DNA of 64,000 nt from Hyphomicrobiales bacterium (GTDB taxonomy: Bacteria > Pseudomonadota > Alphaproteobacteria > Rhizobiales > Rhizobiaceae), in the NCBI GenBank assembly GCA_900473045.1, contig UCKS01000002.1:24579-88578 (forward strand), given 5' to 3'. The translations under genes and the position numbers were made by a program. The notes below the pieces were generated by a model. The model saw only the letters and a program-made list of their open reading frames with translations. It made no database searches and was not told the DNA's origin. Shown in pieces: positions 26,092-33,737 of the stretch (position 1 is the stretch's first letter; the number at the start of each line of letters is the position of its first letter).

Positions 26092-28623
26092 ATGATCCCT
26101 TCCGCCACTTATCGCCTGCAGTTTCGAAACGGTGTGACATTCGATACAGCGATTGATCTCATCCCGCATTTTCAGAACCTCGGCATTACCCATCTCTACG
26201 CCTCACCGATCTTTAAAGCTGTCAAAGGCTCGACACATGGTTACGACGTCGTGGACCCCAATGAGATTGATCCGGCAATTGGCGGTCGCGAAGGATTCGA
26301 GCGGATGTCGAGCAGGCTGAAGGAAGCGGGCCTGGGTTTGATCATGGACATTGTGCCCAATCACATGGCGGCATCGGTTGAGAACGCATGGTGGCGCGAT
26401 GTACTTCGTCATGGAAAGCACAGCCCGTACGCACGACATTTCGACATCGATTGGTCGAATAAGTTGACGCTACCTGTCCTTGGCAAAGATCTCGGGCCGG
26501 CGATCGCCGCCAACGAGGTTCGACTCGTTCGCGATCCTCGAGATCGCTCGCTGGCCGTCGCGTATTTCGAGACCATGTTTCCCATAAGCGACGAAACCGC
26601 AGCCATGGTCTCTGCAATGGTCAACCGAGACGACTCCAAACTGGATGAGATTTCGAGCCGCCCCGAGGAGATGCAAGCGCTTCTTGCAGCACAACACTGG
26701 ATGCTGATGCACTACAAAGAGGCGGCGTCGAACCTGAGCTACAGGCGGTTTTTTGAAGTCGCGGGCCTCGTTGGAATGAAGGTCGAAGACGAACGGGTGT
26801 TTCAGGATACCCACCGCCTGATTCTGGATCTAGTAGAAGCTGGGCGAGTACAAGGACTTCGGATCGACCACGTGGATGGGCTTGCCGACCCGAGTGGTTA
26901 TCTCGACACTCTTCGAGAAGCGGTCGGACCGCAGACGTACATCACGGTCGAGAAAATTTTGGGACCTGGCGAGAGCCTACCCACACAGTGGCCCGTTTCG
27001 GGAACGACGGGATATGAATTTATCTCCGCCCTATCGGACCTCTACATTGATGACGATGGCGTGAAAACGCTGCAAAATGCCTATGCAGCGATCGCGCCTG
27101 AAAGAGCAGACTACCGGCGTGAACTCCGCAAAGCCAAGCGAGAAATGGTCGAGCGAAACTTCGCAGGCGAAGTCGACAGGCTGGTGAAGCTGGCTTCGGC
27201 AACTGGTGCAGGGATCGACCCGGCCGTTTTGCTGGAGGCTATACGCGAAATGCTGATCGCCTTTCCGGTCTACCGCACTTACGGTTTTGAAGGCAGGCTT
27301 TCCGCTGAGGACAGCCAAGTCCTGCGCAAAGTCGTTGATGAGGCACGCCGAATGACGCCCCATGAGACCGGCGTCGACCTAATCGCGGAGATTATTCTTG
27401 GAGAGCTTAGAGGCGACGCAGCCTTTGAGTTCCGCGTCCGCTTCCAGCAATTGAGCGGTCCGGTTATGGCAAAAGCTTTGGAGGACACGCTATTCTATCG
27501 GTTCAACAGACTGATCGCCGCAAACGAGGTCGGTGGAGAGCCAGACAAGGCCCCAGGCGGCCTCTCAGCTTTCCATTCCGAAATGATGATCCGCTCGAAA
27601 ACGCAGGCCGCCGCGCTTTCCGCCACAGCGACACACGACACCAAACGAGGCGAAGACGCGCGTGCACGGCTCTATGCTCTGTCGGAAGCGCCGTCTCGGT
27701 GGGTCGCAGGCGTCAGCCGATGGCGCGAATTGAACCGATCCGCTATTGCCGATTTGCCCGATGGAAGTGCCCCAGAGTCTAACATCGAATGGATGCTGTA
27801 CCAGGCGCTGGCAGGCGTCTGGATGGAAGGAGGAGCTGACGCGCAACCGACCAATCTGCGGGAACGGTTTGTGGGTTATGTGAAGAAGGCGGTCAGGGAA
27901 GCAAAGCTTCGCACGGGATGGCAGGAGCCAAACGAAGACTACGAAAAGGCTGCGGTCGCTTATGCGGACCGACTGGTTTCGCCGGAAAACGAGGTCTTTC
28001 TCGATGATTTCAACCGCACGATAGCACCATTTATCGACGCAGGGTTCATCAACAGTCTTTCCCAGACGCTCATCAAACTGACAGCTCCCGGCATCCCCGA
28101 TATCTACCAGGGAACTGACGGTGTCGATTTCAGCTTGGTTGACCCAGACAACCGCGGACCCGTTGATTTTGCTGCGCTCGCCGCCCTCGCCGCGGGCGAG
28201 GGTGACAAACTGGACGCGGAAACCAAGCGGATCGACATACGGCGCCAAAAGGCTCAACTGATCCGAACGGTGGTGAACCTGCGCAGGCGAAATGCCGAGC
28301 TTTTCAATCAAGGTGGATATCTTCCGATAGAAGCATTCGGTCGACGAAAGGATAACGTTATAGCTTTTGCGCGCATACTCGATGGAAAATTTGCGATCTC
28401 CGTGACACCACGAATGGTCTACGGCCATGTCGTTTCTAAAACGCTGCAGCTTCCTCCCGAGTTCTGGGATGATACTGTCCTGCAAACGCCCACGACGTTT
28501 CGATGGCCAAGTCGAAACGTCCTCTCCACCCAAATTTGGGCGCAGAAGGAAATGCTACTGTCCCAGATTTTGAAGGATGTTCCTGTGGGGCTGTTTATCA
28601 GTGATTTGGCCGAATGCGATTAG
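26092..28623 (+). CDS. treY: Malto-oligosyltrehalose synthase
   Basis: 843 residues from ATG 26092 (AGGAG 6 bases upstream; MIPSATYRLQFRNG is the family N-terminus). Converts the terminal alpha-1,4 bond of maltodextrins to alpha,alpha-1,1. GH13 motifs: LIMDIVPNHMA, GLRIDHVDGLADP (nucleophile Asp), VEKILGPGE (acid Glu) and SATATHDTKRGED (third Asp). The C-terminus APGIPDIYQGTD ... VGLF is intact. Acts with TreZ on glycogen-derived dextrins. A tail remnant of another treY lies at 33401-33511. Confidence 0.95.
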   Translation: MIPSATYRLQFRNGVTFDTAIDLIPHFQNLGITHLYASPIFKAVKGSTHGYDVVDPNEIDPAIGGREGFERMSSRLKEAGLGLIMDIVPNHMAASVENAWWRDVLRHGKHSPYARHFDIDWSNKLTLPVLGKDLGPAIAANEVRLVRDPRDRSLAVAYFETMFPISDETAAMVSAMVNRDDSKLDEISSRPEEMQALLAAQHWMLMHYKEAASNLSYRRFFEVAGLVGMKVEDERVFQDTHRLILDLVEAGRVQGLRIDHVDGLADPSGYLDTLREAVGPQTYITVEKILGPGESLPTQWPVSGTTGYEFISALSDLYIDDDGVKTLQNAYAAIAPERADYRRELRKAKREMVERNFAGEVDRLVKLASATGAGIDPAVLLEAIREMLIAFPVYRTYGFEGRLSAEDSQVLRKVVDEARRMTPHETGVDLIAEIILGELRGDAAFEFRVRFQQLSGPVMAKALEDTLFYRFNRLIAANEVGGEPDKAPGGLSAFHSEMMIRSKTQAAALSATATHDTKRGEDARARLYALSEAPSRWVAGVSRWRELNRSAIADLPDGSAPESNIEWMLYQALAGVWMEGGADAQPTNLRERFVGYVKKAVREAKLRTGWQEPNEDYEKAAVAYADRLVSPENEVFLDDFNRTIAPFIDAGFINSLSQTLIKLTAPGIPDIYQGTDGVDFSLVDPDNRGPVDFAALAALAAGEGDKLDAETKRIDIRRQKAQLIRTVVNLRRRNAELFNQGGYLPIEAFGRRKDNVIAFARILDGKFAISVTPRMVYGHVVSKTLQLPPEFWDDTVLQTPTTFRWPSRNVLSTQIWAQKEMLLSQILKDVPVGLFISDLAECD

Positions 28624-28943
28624 TGTCATCCGATTGCTTCCAGTAATTATCCATCCATGGGGAGATGTCCCCAAACCCGCTCGATGGTCGATACCGAACT
28701 CGAAGTTAATTCCCTTCATGAGCCGGGCTTTTTTCTCGGAACAAGTATGGCGGCGCAGTTGCTGCCGGCAGGGATGTCCCCTTCAGCGCCGGTTGCCGCC
28801 GGTCCGGCTCCGGATAGCGGGCCAGCCAGTGGCCCCGACGCTGGCCTTGGGGCTCTTCTGAGAGCAACAATATTTTTCTCACGTTGGAACGAACTGCAAA
28901 CGTCAGGTTGGAAACCCCATCGGATTTTGGTCCCTCGGTCTGT

Positions 28944-29039
28944 CATGGCGCGCTCCTTTCACGCGCCCCGGCTGACGCCTGTTAGGGCACATTCAAGCCG
29001 GCTTGGGAGCGAGGTACTTTGAGAAGGCCTCGCTCCCAA
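28944..29039 (-). ncRNA. Structured leader element, copy B
   Basis: Reading the minus strand from 29039: a 12-bp perfect hairpin (TTGGGAGCGAGG / CCTCGCTCCCAA, 13-base loop), a middle hairpin on CCGGCT...AGCCGG with inner GCC-taaca-GGC, then GGCGCG, loop TGAAAGGAG, CGCGCC, then ATG at 28946. The Shine-Dalgarno lies in the last loop. Same plan as copy A (15154-15243). The ORF behind the ATG (to 28716) is Gly/Pro/Ala-rich and unrecognised. Confidence 0.5.
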
Positions 29040-29064
29040 GGCGTCGGAAACTGCGTGGTAGTTC

Positions 29065-29089
29065 GGAACTTTCGTTTGCTTTCTTAATT
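29065..29089 (+). promoter_or_regulatory. Probable EcfG-type promoter of DUF2934 gene
   Basis: GGAAC 29065-29069, 18 bases, TT 29088-29089. Confidence 0.55.
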
Positions 29090-29121
29090 TCGTGATTAGC
29101 AACCATCGAATGGAGCAAGTC

Positions 29122-29457
29122 ATGACTGATCGTGAGCACTTAATCAAAGAACGAGCTTTTTCATTATGGGAAACCGAAGGAAATCCGGATGGGCGCCATG
29201 AGGATCATTGGGCGCAGGCCGAACGCGAGATTGACGGCGGCAACACTGGATCCCTTGCGGCAGACACTCCACGCCCGCCTGAAATGGATTTAGAAGCAAT
29301 ACCTCTGCCCGACCAAGTCGGCTCTAGTGAAGGCCAAGACATGCCGCCGGCGCGAACGGGCCAATCAGCACACAAGAAAAATCCCGTCGAAGGCGCAGGC
29401 CTCGATAATCCAATTCATCACACAGGCCGGCAGCCGATCGACCCGCTGGCAAAATAA
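29122..29457 (+). CDS. DUF2934 protein
   Basis: 111 residues from ATG 29122 (GGAG upstream). The N-terminal 40 residues carry the DUF2934 motif LIKERAFSLWETEGNPDGR followed by HEDHWAQAE; the remainder is Pro/Gly-rich and probably disordered. Small stress-associated family of unknown function. Confidence 0.82.
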   Translation: MTDREHLIKERAFSLWETEGNPDGRHEDHWAQAEREIDGGNTGSLAADTPRPPEMDLEAIPLPDQVGSSEGQDMPPARTGQSAHKKNPVEGAGLDNPIHHTGRQPIDPLAK

Positions 29458-29505
29458 GCGTTTCGTACTTGTAACCGATATATTCGAGTGTCATTATATA
29501 CTCAA

Positions 29506-29703
29506 ATGTTCCCTGAACGCGATATCCCGCGTTGCCACACCGCAGCCAAAAACTGCGGCGTGGCATTTTCAGGGGCGCCCTTGGAGACTTATCAAGGCTG
29601 TGAATTTGCAGACCCCAGTAAACCGAGTGGTTTCAAGTGCGAAGACCATGCACGGAAACGGCGGCGGCCCAGCCGAGGCAACCCCAAGGAACCAACGACC
29701 TAG
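29506..29703 (+). CDS. Small Cys/His-containing protein, 65 aa
   Basis: Reads MFPERDIPRCHTAAKNCGVAF and later YQGCEFAD ... FKCEDHARKRRR. Four Cys and two His in a short protein suggest a metal-binding knuckle. The ribosome-binding site is weak and the start could be GTG 29488. Not recognised. Confidence 0.45.
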   Translation: MFPERDIPRCHTAAKNCGVAFSGAPLETYQGCEFADPSKPSGFKCEDHARKRRRPSRGNPKEPTT

Positions 29704-29740
29704 CTGTGCGCTTTGCCACGTTCAATAGAAAGAACCCGTC

Positions 29741-29818
29741 GTGAACCGCGGAATTTACATCGTTGGACATGTCGTGATTGTCATCGCTATCTTGTCGTTC
29801 TTCGGACTTCGTCGATAG
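29741..29818 (+). CDS. 25-aa single-TM micropeptide
   Basis: GTG start 29741, reading MNRGIYIVGHVVIVIAIL, then SFFGLRR and stop 29816-29818. One transmembrane helix with a basic tail. Peptides of this pattern (MNR-IYI-G-VV...LSFFGLR) are, as I recall, conserved in rhizobia, and a terminator follows, so it is likely real despite its size. Confidence 0.65.
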   Translation: MNRGIYIVGHVVIVIAILSFFGLRR

Positions 29819-29842
29819 TCGCTTGGCATTACCTGAATTTGT

Positions 29843-29870
29843 AGCCGCGGCTTTGGCTGCGGCTTTTTTT
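29843..29870 (+). terminator. Rho-independent terminator
   Basis: AGCCGC ... GCGGCT stem followed by seven T, 25 bp after the micropeptide stop. Confidence 0.8.
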
Positions 29871-29892
29871 GGCGACCACATGATCTTCCAGC

Positions 29893-30153
29893 CTAGCCAA
29901 ATCGCGGCAAACGGCGCGCAATGATTCTCAACACAGACGCTACGCCGATCATAACTGTGAAGCCGACAATCGCTCCTGCATAATTGGGCAGCGGTCTCTG
30001 TGTTACCAGGGGCTGAGGCCGGCGAAATCTATCCGTCTCATCTCGAAGATGGGCAACATAGGCGGTGAGCCGGCGAATCTCTTCAGAGTTGAATAATCCA
30101 CCATCGCGTTTACCGCAGAACTTGAAATCATCGATCGGCCGGGAGGCATGCAC
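29893..30153 (-). CDS. Possible small protein with C-terminal TM anchor
   Basis: About 86 residues if started at GTG 30153. Middle part helical (NSEEIRRLTAYVAHLRDETD), then AGAIVGFTVMIGVASVL as a single membrane helix and an Arg-rich end. No clear ribosome-binding site; could be spurious. Confidence 0.35.
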   Translation of the reverse strand: MHASRPIDDFKFCGKRDGGLFNSEEIRRLTAYVAHLRDETDRFRRPQPLVTQRPLPNYAGAIVGFTVMIGVASVLRIIARRLPRFG

Positions 30154-30178
30154 AGACCATTTAACCCAGTCGAGAGGT

Positions 30179-30203
30179 GGAACCAACGTCCGGTCGGTCA
30201 GTT
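30179..30203 (+). promoter_or_regulatory. EcfG-type promoter of SemiSWEET/sialidase-like operon
   Basis: GGAAC 30179-30183, 17 bases, GTT 30201-30203, 38 bp before ATG 30241. Confidence 0.75.
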
Positions 30204-30240
30204 CAGTCTTACCCAGCCCGCCACAACTCAAGGACTGAAA

Positions 30241-30492
30241 ATGGATTTTGCGCTCGTCATCGGTTATCTGGCGTCTCTGTGCTCCGTGACCAGCTTCATT
30301 CCTCAAGTCTGGAAGGTCGTCAAAACAGGGGACACCGCTGCAATCTCGGCCCGAATGTACGCCCTGACCGTCACAGGCTTCGCGCTTTGGTCGGCGTTCG
30401 GAATGATGCGCGGCGAATGGCCGATCATTTTGACCAACACGATATGCTTTTGCCTCTCCGGTTTCATTCTCTTGAAGAAGCTCCGCAGATGA
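30241..30492 (+). CDS. PQ-loop / SemiSWEET-like membrane protein
   Basis: 83 residues, three hydrophobic helices and the PQ signature SFIPQVWKVVKTGDTAAIS, the size and layout of bacterial SemiSWEET half-transporters, which dimerise to move sugars. AAGGA precedes the ATG. Its stop overlaps the start of the sialidase-like gene (ATGA), so the two are translationally coupled; that suggests a sugar-related task. Confidence 0.85.
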   Translation: MDFALVIGYLASLCSVTSFIPQVWKVVKTGDTAAISARMYALTVTGFALWSAFGMMRGEWPIILTNTICFCLSGFILLKKLRR

Positions 30493-31691
30493 GGACTGCT
30501 TTGGGTCCAGCTCCATCCGAATGCCTCATTGCAAGACCGCAACATGTCGAGGTCTACCGCAAACCTGGCGAGTTTGCCGGATGGCCCGCCAACTATGGTT
30601 TGTGGATTTGGGGCAACGAGGTCGTTGTCGTTTTCGTCCAAGGCCTGATGGGTAGCGAAGGAAAGATCCATGCGCGCGACCGCAATCACCCGTTCCGCCC
30701 TCTTCAAGCTCGCAGTCTTGATGGCGGCACGACTTGGACAGCGGAACCATTCAGTGGACACGTTCCCGGTACTGAAACACTGTCTGCGGACGAACATGTT
30801 GTCGAAGCACTGCGCGCTGGCAGCAACATTATACCGGGGCGTGACCTGCTGCTATTGAACATTCCAATAGATTTTCTTGACCCGGAGACGATAGTCATGG
30901 CGGCGAGGACGGGAATTCAAGGCGGCGCGGTCAGCTGGTTCTACGTCAGCCGTGATCGTGCACGAACCTGGCAAGGGCCTCACGCTTTCGGTGATTTCGG
31001 GTTGCCAGGGATAGCAGCCCGCACCGACATCATTCCGATCGCGCCAAACGAAGCTTTGTTGTTGCTCACGGCGGCAAAAGCCGATGGTAAAGAAGGACGC
31101 ATCTTCTGCGCGCGCACGTTGGACGGAGGACGGAGCTTTTCTTTTCAAGGCTTCTTAAGGGACGAGACGGATGGCTACGCCATTATGCCGTCATCGGTGC
31201 GGTTACCTGAAGGACGAATAGTGACGGCGGCTCGACGAATGGGAGCGGGAGAGGAAGGCTGGATCGACATGTTCGCGTCCGGTGATCTTGGTATCACTTG
31301 GAGGCAAATCGGCGGGCCTATACCGACTGGCTTCGGCGGCAATCCGGGGGCACTGCAGATCCTTCCAGATGGCCGGCTCGCCTTGCTTTACGGGTATCGC
31401 GACGAGTTCTATGGAATTCGACTGCGCATGAGTGGTGATGGAGGCCGTACATGGTCTCCCGAAACGGTTGTTAGGGGCGACGGCGGGTCTCCGGATCTCG
31501 GATATCCGCGCGCTGTGGTGAAGCCGGATGGTTCGCTGCTATGCGTTTACTACTTCAACGAGGAGGAAGACGGCGAGCGTTTCATCGCCGCATCAACAAT
31601 CACGCCGACTCTTGGCACCGGCATCGAGAAAGCTGCGCACAGACACAGATCGGATTCGTGCTTGGAACCCGATTCCGTGCCGCACGTTTAG
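30489..31691 (+). CDS. Sialidase-like (BNR/Asp-box) six-bladed propeller protein
   Basis: 400 residues from ATG 30489. Five Asp-box-like motifs spaced along the chain (SLDGGTTW, SRDRARTW, TLDGGRSF, SGDLGITW, SGDGGRTW) mark the BNR propeller of sialidases. No signal peptide is seen, so it would be cytoplasmic. An Arg lies in the N-terminal strand (IARPQHVEVYRKPGEF), but I cannot confirm the full arginine triad, so substrate is open. Coupled to the SemiSWEET-like gene. Confidence 0.8.
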   Translation: MRTALGPAPSECLIARPQHVEVYRKPGEFAGWPANYGLWIWGNEVVVVFVQGLMGSEGKIHARDRNHPFRPLQARSLDGGTTWTAEPFSGHVPGTETLSADEHVVEALRAGSNIIPGRDLLLLNIPIDFLDPETIVMAARTGIQGGAVSWFYVSRDRARTWQGPHAFGDFGLPGIAARTDIIPIAPNEALLLLTAAKADGKEGRIFCARTLDGGRSFSFQGFLRDETDGYAIMPSSVRLPEGRIVTAARRMGAGEEGWIDMFASGDLGITWRQIGGPIPTGFGGNPGALQILPDGRLALLYGYRDEFYGIRLRMSGDGGRTWSPETVVRGDGGSPDLGYPRAVVKPDGSLLCVYYFNEEEDGERFIAASTITPTLGTGIEKAAHRHRSDSCLEPDSVPHV

Positions 31692-31731
31692 GTCACGACT
31701 AAGTACGTGCCAATATGATGAAGGGATCGCC

Positions 31732-31995
31732 ATGCCTCCGATGCACTCAATTCACCGACCTGATGGAGATATGACTTTGGACAATTCCGTTGAAGCGATC
31801 CGCCCGTCGTTTGACGAACTGGTCCGACTGGCAGATATCAGCGTTGAGACCGCGGCTGGGCCGGATATGCCTGAAGCGCTCGTTGCCCTTCCACGAAGGG
31901 CAGAAAGCGTTGGATGGGCATTTGACATCGCACAGGAAGCCATAAGGAAACTTGCGCACGAACATCTTGGCGCGCGGGGTGCGTTCAGCGACTAA
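31732..31995 (+). CDS. Hypothetical protein, 87 aa
   Basis: Starts MPPMHSIHRPDGDMTLDN; predicted helical (SFDELVRLADISVETAAG ... FDIAQEAIRKLAHEHLG). The start could also be ATG 31771. 40 bp after the sialidase-like gene; no family recognised. Confidence 0.5.
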   Translation: MPPMHSIHRPDGDMTLDNSVEAIRPSFDELVRLADISVETAAGPDMPEALVALPRRAESVGWAFDIAQEAIRKLAHEHLGARGAFSD

Positions 31996-32175
31996 TGTGA
32001 GCGCCTGATAGAAGCTCGGCTCTCCATAATAGCTGAGATGACCGTCCAACAAAGACACTGGCAGCGGGTTACGCCCTCAAGAGTTTCGCTAGTCGCTTTG
32101 CGTTTTCTATGGAGTAGCCGGCGGAAGTGCTGCGCGGCGAGTGAGAGTGAGCGACGCGATTTGGCATATTTTGTT

Positions 32176-32200
32176 GGAACCAACCGCCGAGAAAAAAGTT
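32176..32200 (+). promoter_or_regulatory. EcfG-type promoter with no clear gene
   Basis: Perfect GGAAC 32176-32180, 17 bases, GTT 32198-32200. Only a 19-codon frame (ATG 32213) follows, so it may drive a small RNA or a decayed gene. The rest of 31996-32401 holds nothing I recognise. Confidence 0.65.
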
Positions 32201-32401
32201 CAGCCGTTGATCATGGTGTCGATTGAGGCGTTGAACGCCATTCTTAAAGACATCAGCATCGCAGCGGAATAAAAACTCGCCATCAGTGAAGGTGACGGGC
32301 TGTTGAACGTTGCCGGACTACCCTCCCGGCTTGGCCGACGGTGCTGGTTGCGTACCCAGCAGCGTGCTATAATGCGGGGCGCGTCGGCTTCTCCATGGAT
32401 T

Positions 32402-32478
32402 TGGTTGCGGAGGTGGGATTGGAGCCTGCGGCCTCTTGGTTATGAGCCAAACGAGCTACCTGGCTGCTATACTCGGGC
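32402..32478 (-). tRNA. Degenerate initiator tRNA-Met (CAU) pseudogene
   Basis: 77 bases, exactly initiator-tRNA length, with encoded CCA (32404-32402). D-arm region AGCAGCCAGGTAGCTCG, anticodon arm TTTGG-CTCATAA-CCAAG and 3' end CTCCGCA-A-CCA match the fMet pattern. The acceptor stem has three mismatches, the T-stem (GCAGG/CCCAC) two and the D-stem one, so it is probably a pseudogene rather than a working tRNA. Confidence 0.7.
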
Positions 32479-32491
32479 GCCTAGGCCAAAA

Positions 32492-32516
32492 GGAACATTT
32501 TCCCCCGGTCTTCGTT
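32492..32516 (+). promoter_or_regulatory. EcfG-type promoter of micropeptide 32542
   Basis: GGAAC 32492-32496, 17 bases, GTT 32514-32516. Confidence 0.75.
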
Positions 32517-32541
32517 GGCTGAATCCTAAGGAGTGGCCACT

Positions 32542-32676
32542 ATGGGCAGAGGTAAAGCGATAATCGCCATCATCGTCAGTCTGATCATGCTTGCTGGGCT
32601 GATACTGCTTCTGCCAGGCCATGATGATGCACCCCCTGGACAACCATCCCCACACGCGATCGATCAGTCACCGTAA
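32542..32676 (+). CDS. Small single-TM protein, 44 aa
   Basis: MGRGKAIIAIIVSLIMLAG, continuing LILLLPG, then a hydrophilic Pro-rich tail. TAAGGAG precedes the ATG and an EcfG-type promoter lies 26 bp upstream. One N-terminal membrane helix; unknown function. Confidence 0.68.
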   Translation: MGRGKAIIAIIVSLIMLAGLILLLPGHDDAPPGQPSPHAIDQSP

Positions 32677-32707
32677 GTGGCTAGACGCTGCCCGGACTCG
32701 ATCGGAT

Positions 32708-32732
32708 GGAACGCAAATCGTGCTGATTAGTT
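32708..32732 (+). promoter_or_regulatory. EcfG-type promoter of micropeptide 32757
   Basis: GGAAC 32708-32712, 17 bases, GTT 32730-32732. Confidence 0.75.
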
Positions 32733-32756
32733 TACTCCGTCAAGGAGGTGAGCACC

Positions 32757-32924
32757 ATGCACAGCGCGACTTGGGCCATCGCTCTACTTGGCGGACTAGG
32801 CATTGTCATATCTGCACTCGTTTATGGCGCGTTGATCAATCGCCGAAGCGACTTCGTAATGAAGCCGACCAAGCAGGAGAAGGCCGATGAGATGGCGATA
32901 CGAAGAGAACTGCTTCGCGATTAA
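32757..32924 (+). CDS. Small single-TM protein, 55 aa
   Basis: MHSATWAIALLGGLGIVI then SALVYGAL as a membrane helix, followed by a charged cytoplasmic tail (KQEKADEMAIRRELLRD). Strong AAGGAGG ribosome-binding site. Confidence 0.72.
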   Translation: MHSATWAIALLGGLGIVISALVYGALINRRSDFVMKPTKQEKADEMAIRRELLRD

Positions 32925-32956
32925 CAGTTCAGGCTCCGCAACGGAACGGGTGAGAG

Positions 32957-33091
32957 ATGAAACCCAGAACCCTGCTTTACCTTGTTGTGGTCGGCGTGTG
33001 CGCTGCCTTGGCCCTGCTGGTTTATAATGCCCATTACAACCCCGTCTCCATGAGCGGCACCGGCTTGCCAGCTGTCACTGATCAGCAATAG
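32957..33091 (+). CDS. Small single-TM protein, 44 aa
   Basis: MKPRTLLYLVVVGVCAALAL then LVYN as a membrane helix, short polar tail. GTGAGAG precedes the start. 32 bp after the previous small gene, likely the same transcript. Confidence 0.58.
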   Translation: MKPRTLLYLVVVGVCAALALLVYNAHYNPVSMSGTGLPAVTDQQ

Positions 33092-33255
33092 CTGCCCGCT
33101 GAAAAGCTAGCCATAAGGGCGTGCTGACCACTAGGAGATTTCCGGCCAGTCGCACGGCCGAAATACGACATCTGCCGTAAGTCCCAGCCGCGACGATCGT
33201 CTTAGGCAATGTTGCCCCCCTCCTTGGCGGGACGTTCGAACCTAGGAGACAAACA

Positions 33256-33438
33256 ATGAAAATCATTATTGCAGCAGGGGCAGCATTCACTTTTGCGGGT
33301 TTTGTATACGCCTTCGTTCAATCGACGTTTATCGAGAGAAACGCTGGTGTGAAGGCAACCGACCAAATGGAACAGGCATCTGGCCCGGCAGAAACCGCGG
33401 CGTCACATCTTATCCAACCACGTCTGGACGGCAGATGA
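33256..33438 (+). CDS. Small single-TM protein, 60 aa, tail fused to treY remnant
   Basis: MKIIIAAGAAFTFAGFVYAF then a polar region; TAGGAGA upstream. Its last dozen codons (after AETAA) run out of frame through the treY remnant that begins at about 33401, so the native C-terminus was probably replaced at a recombination junction. Confidence 0.55.
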   Translation: MKIIIAAGAAFTFAGFVYAFVQSTFIERNAGVKATDQMEQASGPAETAASHLIQPRLDGR

Positions 33439-33511
33439 AATACCGCTGCGGGAGATTTTCAAGGACAGTCCTGTCGGTTTGATCGTCAATAAGTCGGTCG
33501 TGATAGACTAA
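33401..33511 (+). pseudogene. C-terminal remnant of a second treY
   Basis: Reads RHILSNHVWTADEIPLREIF, KDSPVGLIVNKSVVID, stop. It aligns with the end of TreY at 28623 (RNVLSTQIWAQKEMLLSQIL, KDVPVGLF). Only about 36 codons remain, so a second treY copy was deleted up to this point. Confidence 0.75.
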
Positions 33512-33737
33512 TGTAAACCCGGAACTCGGGTTATTTGGCAAGGTAAACGTTGGCCAGCTTTATGTGGCAAGCACTCACTATAATCCTGTTGCGCAATATC
33601 GGGATAGCAACGTTCCTGAATGGCGGTGGAACCGCCTCCCCGGCTGTTAGTTTCTGGTGGTCGGGAACAACGGACGGTAAGCGCCTGGCAGGTGGCAATG
33701 AGCGATCCGTTGTTGATATAGAAATCGTGAGGCTCTC

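Noticed and set aside
29893..30516. 207-codon minus-strand frame over the SemiSWEET gene
   Set aside because: The part beyond 30153 is antisense to the PQ-loop gene, which has a promoter, ribosome-binding site and family motif. Only the 3' part is kept as a low-confidence small gene.
32402..32478. Functional initiator tRNA
   Set aside because: Too many stem mismatches (three in the acceptor, two in the T-stem, one in the D-stem), so it is listed as degenerate.
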